DNA of 64,000 nucleotides from Verrucomicrobiota bacterium (GTDB taxonomy: Bacteria > Verrucomicrobiota > Verrucomicrobiia > Opitutales > Seribacteraceae): the NCBI GenBank assembly GCA_028343845.1, contig JAOLZO010000002.1, positions 50,217-114,216 of the forward strand, written 5' to 3'. Both the position numbers and the translations under genes were made by a program. Below are positions 60,639-64,000 of this stretch, piece by piece (within the stretch, counting starts at the first letter, position 1; the number at the start of each line of letters is the position of its first letter). A model generated the notes under the pieces. It saw only the letters and a list, made by a program, of their open reading frames with translations. It made no database searches and was not told the origin of the DNA.

Positions 60639-62537
60639 ATGAACACCAAAACCGTGCTCTCCCTTATTTTGTCTGCGACCGTAGGCCTTGCGGTCGTAGG
60701 GAATCTGTTCGCAGGAAATCTGCTGGTCGCAGCAGGCTTGGTTTTTGCGATTTTAGGAATCGGAGCTCTTGCCCACCTTGCGTTCTTCGAGGAGAAACGA
60801 AAACGAAAAAATCGTGTTGGTCCCATCCCTTGGGTTAACTTGGGGATGTCTTACGGCGTTCTCTTGATGAGTCTCGCCAGCTTTCTTTACTTCCTCATCA
60901 ATCCGGTCGATGAACTTGAGAGTACCATAGCCAAGGCAGGCCAAGCCCCTGGTGATGAAACCGAGGGCTCGAAAATTCCCTTGAGCGAAAGAACGAACGT
61001 TCATTCGGGGGGAGAAGATGCCAAACTCGGGAGCGCTGGAAGCGGAGGTGGTGAAGAAACTCTAGGTGGTCGCAATGAGGACAACCAAAATGCCATGAGA
61101 GAGGCTCAGGTTCTTGACCCGGACATAGCGGGAGCAGCCCAAGGCGTTTCTGAAAAAACGAAGCTTTTGGCTCAAAACGCTCAGAATTTGCCCGATCCAG
61201 GGGCTTCTGATCAAAGTCTCGTCAATTCCAAGGATCAAGCAAATGCCCGGATCGGAGAAGATGATGAGACCAAGATCGTGGGTGATCCCAATGCACTTGT
61301 ATTCGATGCACCTGAGGACAGAACGTTGGCTTTTGCTCCTACCTTGTTTCAGGGAAAGAAAGTGGATGATCCATTGGATCTTCCAAAAGCCAAGGATGAC
61401 AAGTTTGCGAATGTGGGTGGTGCAGTAAATTCCCTTGGCATTGCTGTCCCAAAGTCCATGAGTGGGCGATGTGACAAGCTTGGCCGGATTAACCGGCTTA
61501 CCCGGGCTGGGGTCGGAAACCCAGTCCGAGTGGAAAAGAGCGTGGTCAAGGCTTTGGACTGGATCACTGCCAATCAAAATGCGGATGGATCCTGGGGGAA
61601 GACAGCGAAAGGCGCTATGACCGGGTTTGCCCTTCTATGCTATCTTGGACACTGTGACTTGACTGATTCTCCGGAATACGGTGAGACCGTGGCAAAGGGT
61701 ATCAAATATCTTGTTGAGCTTGGAGATGAAAAGGATGGCTGGCTTTTTGTCACTCATAACAAACACGGAGCCGCATACGCTCAAGGCATAGCAACCTATG
61801 CCATGGCCGAAGCGTATGGCATGACCGAAAAAGATTTTATTCTTCCAGTTTTACAGAAAGCCATTCATCGCATTGTGGCAGGGCAGAAACAAGACGGAGG
61901 ATGGGTTTACATGGAGTCCAGACCAGGTCCGAATGGCTTGAAATTCGATGACTTCGGGAAGAATGAAAAAAGGTCAAGTGATACTTCTGTAAGCGGTTGG
62001 CAATTTCAGGCTCTCAAGGCTGCTTACAATACCGGTGCGGTCTTTCCCGGATTGGAACCGGCTTTAGAGGGTGCGGTTAAGAATTTTTACCGTGTGTATT
62101 CAGCGAAAAACGGGGGATTCGGCTATCAGACCGCGACCCAAGCATCCAACCTGAAGCACAAGCTGACGGGCGTAGGTTCTCTTGGCCTTCAGTCTTGGTC
62201 GAAGGGGCATCCTTCCGATGAACAGAAGAAGGAAACGTTGAATAATGCGATGAAGCACATTCTCAGGAACAACCCGGCGATGGCTTACAATAGCGCGGAT
62301 GCAAATCTCTATTCCTGGTACTACGATACGCAAGCGTTGTATAATTATGGGGGAGCCTATTGGAAGGTATGGAATCGAAAGATGGAACCCCTCCTTTTAA
62401 ACGCGCAGTCAGACGATGGAAGTTGGCCTTCCGAAGGCAGTGGGCTTACGAGAAAACGCTCGGGTGGCGATGCGGAGATTTATAGAACGGCTCTTTGTAC
62501 CTTGATGCTTGAAGTGTATTATCGTTACGTTTACTGA
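60639..62537 (+). CDS. Membrane-anchored alpha/alpha-toroid protein (prenyltransferase/squalene-cyclase repeat)
   Basis: Protein of 632 residues. Seen: three or more membrane helices at about 4-25, 28-48 and 68-90, a Gly/Ser/Asp-rich linker, then an alpha/alpha-toroid at about 300-632 with QW-type repeats ITANQNADGSWGK, IVAGQKQDGGW and LLNAQSDDGSW, ending LEVYYRYVY. The fold is shared by squalene-hopene cyclases, prenyltransferases and complement C3-like proteins; here the aspartate-rich cyclase motif DxDD was not seen, so cyclase activity is unlikely. Such proteins occur often in Planctomycetes and Verrucomicrobiota with unknown function. Same direction as the vWA gene, 78 bases downstream. 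Confidence 0.8.
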   Translation: MNTKTVLSLILSATVGLAVVGNLFAGNLLVAAGLVFAILGIGALAHLAFFEEKRKRKNRVGPIPWVNLGMSYGVLLMSLASFLYFLINPVDELESTIAKAGQAPGDETEGSKIPLSERTNVHSGGEDAKLGSAGSGGGEETLGGRNEDNQNAMREAQVLDPDIAGAAQGVSEKTKLLAQNAQNLPDPGASDQSLVNSKDQANARIGEDDETKIVGDPNALVFDAPEDRTLAFAPTLFQGKKVDDPLDLPKAKDDKFANVGGAVNSLGIAVPKSMSGRCDKLGRINRLTRAGVGNPVRVEKSVVKALDWITANQNADGSWGKTAKGAMTGFALLCYLGHCDLTDSPEYGETVAKGIKYLVELGDEKDGWLFVTHNKHGAAYAQGIATYAMAEAYGMTEKDFILPVLQKAIHRIVAGQKQDGGWVYMESRPGPNGLKFDDFGKNEKRSSDTSVSGWQFQALKAAYNTGAVFPGLEPALEGAVKNFYRVYSAKNGGFGYQTATQASNLKHKLTGVGSLGLQSWSKGHPSDEQKKETLNNAMKHILRNNPAMAYNSADANLYSWYYDTQALYNYGGAYWKVWNRKMEPLLLNAQSDDGSWPSEGSGLTRKRSGGDAEIYRTALCTLMLEVYYRYVY

Positions 62538-62565
62538 CGGTTTTCGAAGTTGCACTGGTACGCTG

Positions 62566-63471
62566 ATGGCTATTTTTGAAAAGATCATTTTGGTTTCCGC
62601 CCTTTTTTCCATCTCTTTATCAGGCTCTCCATTACCCATCAAAAGATCTGGCGACCTTCTTGGGATTTTGACATCAAAGGGACAAGCTTGGCTTGAAGTT
62701 AAGGAGGATAATGGATTCACTCACAGGTATCTTTCTCCATGGCAGGGTGGTTCACCTACCAATGGCGGCGGGTTTGAGCCAAAGATGATTGATCAAATTG
62801 ACGATCTTGTGGTGGGGAACCGCGTGTCGTTGTCTTGGTACTGGGACGGTCATCTTCGGGTCCAGAAGATCAAAGTCATCAAGCCTTTGCTTAAGAATGG
62901 TGTGTTTGCGGGCTATCTCCTTGAAAAGGGGGATAATTGGTTCGACGCAAGGACGGAGACAGGAAAAGTTCCTTGGCGTTTTTATGCCCGTTGGGTAGGA
63001 GGGGTGCCGGAAGATGGAGGACGGTATGATACGAGAAAATTTGATTTTTTGGCCGAAGCAGACCCTAACCTTCCCATTCGCTTTTCCTGGACCTATGACT
63101 TTCGTCCTCGGATCAACGAATTTATAGATGAGGGAGAAGACGAGGATGCCTTTGTTCCTTTTTACGAGGGTAAGAAATTGTCCAAGCCCTATTTGAGCAA
63201 CCCTTCTCCATCCGCCCCGAATTTCAATCCCTTCGATCAGACGAAACCCGCAGGCAATCCATTCGATACGGTCACTCCACCTGCTTCCAATCCCTTCGAT
63301 CAGGCGAAACCCGGAGGCAATCCGTTTGATTCTGTGGACAAGCCGGAAAAACCATCTCCTCCGGTTAATCCATTTGATTCGACTCCTCCGCCCGCACCTA
63401 CCAAAAACCCTTTTGATGACGCTGTTTTGCCCGGTAATCCCTTTGACACACTGGAGAAACCCAACCCCTGA
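62566..63471 (+). CDS. Exported protein with seven NPFD motifs
   Basis: Secreted protein of 301 residues from ATG 62566 (codons upstream belong to the toroid gene). Seen: signal peptide (SISLSG-SP, about residue 19), then two similar beta-rich repeats at about 28-105 and 110-190 (GQAWLEVKEDNGFTHRYLSPWQGGSP...; NWFDARTETGKVPWRFYARWVGGVP...), then a Pro-rich tail with seven NPFD tetrapeptides between residues 221 and 294. NPF-type peptides are ligands of SHD1 (NPFxD) and EH domains in eukaryotes. An SHD1 protein occurs at 37477, although far away. No enzyme motif. Confidence 0.75.
   Translation: MAIFEKIILVSALFSISLSGSPLPIKRSGDLLGILTSKGQAWLEVKEDNGFTHRYLSPWQGGSPTNGGGFEPKMIDQIDDLVVGNRVSLSWYWDGHLRVQKIKVIKPLLKNGVFAGYLLEKGDNWFDARTETGKVPWRFYARWVGGVPEDGGRYDTRKFDFLAEADPNLPIRFSWTYDFRPRINEFIDEGEDEDAFVPFYEGKKLSKPYLSNPSPSAPNFNPFDQTKPAGNPFDTVTPPASNPFDQAKPGGNPFDSVDKPEKPSPPVNPFDSTPPPAPTKNPFDDAVLPGNPFDTLEKPNP
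63226..63447 (+). repeat. NPFD-coding repeat region
   Basis: Seven copies of a motif of the form AAT-CC(A/C)-TT(T/C)-GA(T/C), encoding NPFD, spaced by 9 to 18 residues of Pro-rich linker inside the exported protein gene. Confidence 0.85.
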
Positions 63472-63490
63472 CTTGAGGTTTTTACCTTCC

Positions 63491-64000
63491 TTACTTCTTG
63501 TGGATATCTTCTCGGATTGAAAGCTGAGAGCCATTGGACAATAACCAAAGCGCGTCACTGGCATATCCTTTGTCCCAAGACCTCATCGTCTTGATCCAAT
63601 GCTTGTTGATCCTATATGGCAAAGCGGTGACGTCCTTTAATATATTGCCTGACCACAAGATATCAATGATCTCATTCTTCTTGTCCAAACCGACTACCTC
63701 AACATTGGCTTCCGTTCTTGCTTGGGCGATTTTCTGAGCTTCCTCGAACGATTCGTAAGTTGCCTTGAACGTTTGCTTCATCAAGAAACCATCTCCCTTG
63801 CGTATGCCGATCCGGTCGATGTGGGAAGACCATATCGGTACGATCTCATTTCCTTTTGCGTCCAAAGCGTAAACCTCTGCCGGCGCATTGTCGGGGTTGC
63901 GGTATGCCGGAATGTTCTTGATTGCCTTTGCCGCCTCGTCGATTGCTCTGGAAAAGCCATTGGGAGTTGGTGTGTGAGGGGGAAAAGGACGTTTTTTATC
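63491..64000 (-). CDS. Hypothetical protein, 5' end outside window
   Basis: The minus-strand frame is open from the right edge (64000) to a stop at 63491, so only the last 169 residues are here. Seen: a Pro-rich start, then IDRIGIRKGDGFLMKQTFKATYESFEEAQKIAQARTEANVEVV, an alternating helix/strand pattern, and a Lys-rich end. No family recognised. It converges with the NPFD protein gene, leaving 19 bases between stops. Confidence 0.6.
   Translation of the reverse strand, partial: DKKRPFPPHTPTPNGFSRAIDEAAKAIKNIPAYRNPDNAPAEVYALDAKGNEIVPIWSSHIDRIGIRKGDGFLMKQTFKATYESFEEAQKIAQARTEANVEVVGLDKKNEIIDILWSGNILKDVTALPYRINKHWIKTMRSWDKGYASDALWLLSNGSQLSIREDIHKK

Noticed and set aside
44207..62537. Mobile or prophage origin of the GTPase region
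   Set aside because: No integrase, transposase, terminal repeats or tRNA junction flanks the region; codon style looks like the rest of the window. The tRNA-like sequence at 41467 is 2.6 kb away with no repeated 3' end seen at the other side.

Overview
The window looks like a chromosomal segment of a Verrucomicrobiota bacterium, probably Opitutae/Puniceicoccales-like. That is an inference from domain content: SHD1, GYF_2 and RDD proteins, FecR-domain surface proteins, PQQ-propeller proteins beginning with a WSRWRGPRGDG-type motif, a membrane toroid protein, a Chlamydia-like multi-cone NrdA and a bacterial-type Fur/def pair. No 16S gene is present to settle it. No insertion sequence, phage gene or CRISPR array was seen. 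Genes are densely packed, often with overlapping stops and starts.

Region by region. 1-8.1 kb: class I ribonucleotide reductase (5' end outside the window), gamma-carbonic anhydrase-like protein, a sulfite-reductase-type diflavin reductase lacking its flavodoxin domain, a TonB-dependent receptor with a possible Fur-like operator, and fur-def on the other strand. 8.2-15.6 kb: a TolQ/MotA-like membrane protein, a coiled-coil partner with an Asp-bearing N-terminal helix, and a 1122-residue STT3/PglB/AglB-type oligosaccharyltransferase with all signature motifs and a LysM-like tail. 15.8-23.5 kb: a cell-surface/envelope cluster of FecR/beta-helix protein with a Pro-Thr-Glu repeat, beta-barrel, FecR-like TPR protein, and three lipoproteins matching the COG3014-YcfL-LpoB arrangement. 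23.5-35.9 kb: housekeeping genes (Rsm22-like methyltransferase, eno, proS, panC-nadB-panE, HspQ-like, porin, holA, cinA). 36-41.4 kb: uvrC without its Fe-S cysteines, SHD1-CAP protein, PQQ propeller, coiled-coil protein, short flotillin-like protein. 41.4-44.1 kb: a tRNA-Ala-like sequence and a two-gene sugar-acid (Weimberg-type) pair.

44.2-57.5 kb is the most striking part: seven tightly linked co-directional genes encoding a zinc-ribbon GTPase, a GAP1-type partner with one membrane helix, a giant helical membrane protein, a double-GYF_2/RDD protein, a TolQ/ExbB/MotA channel and two TolR/MotB-like partners. This reads as a GTP-switched, proton-motive-force-linked envelope machine of the GTPase/GAP1 type, and it ends at a plausible terminator. 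57.8-63.5 kb follows on the same strand with a two-helix membrane protein, a membrane-anchored vWA/thrombospondin-repeat/YHS-like protein, a membrane alpha/alpha-toroid protein and a secreted protein with seven NPFD motifs. The NPFD motifs are notable because the SHD1 fold, which binds NPFxD peptides in yeast, occurs in the same window. A partial minus-strand gene runs off the right edge.
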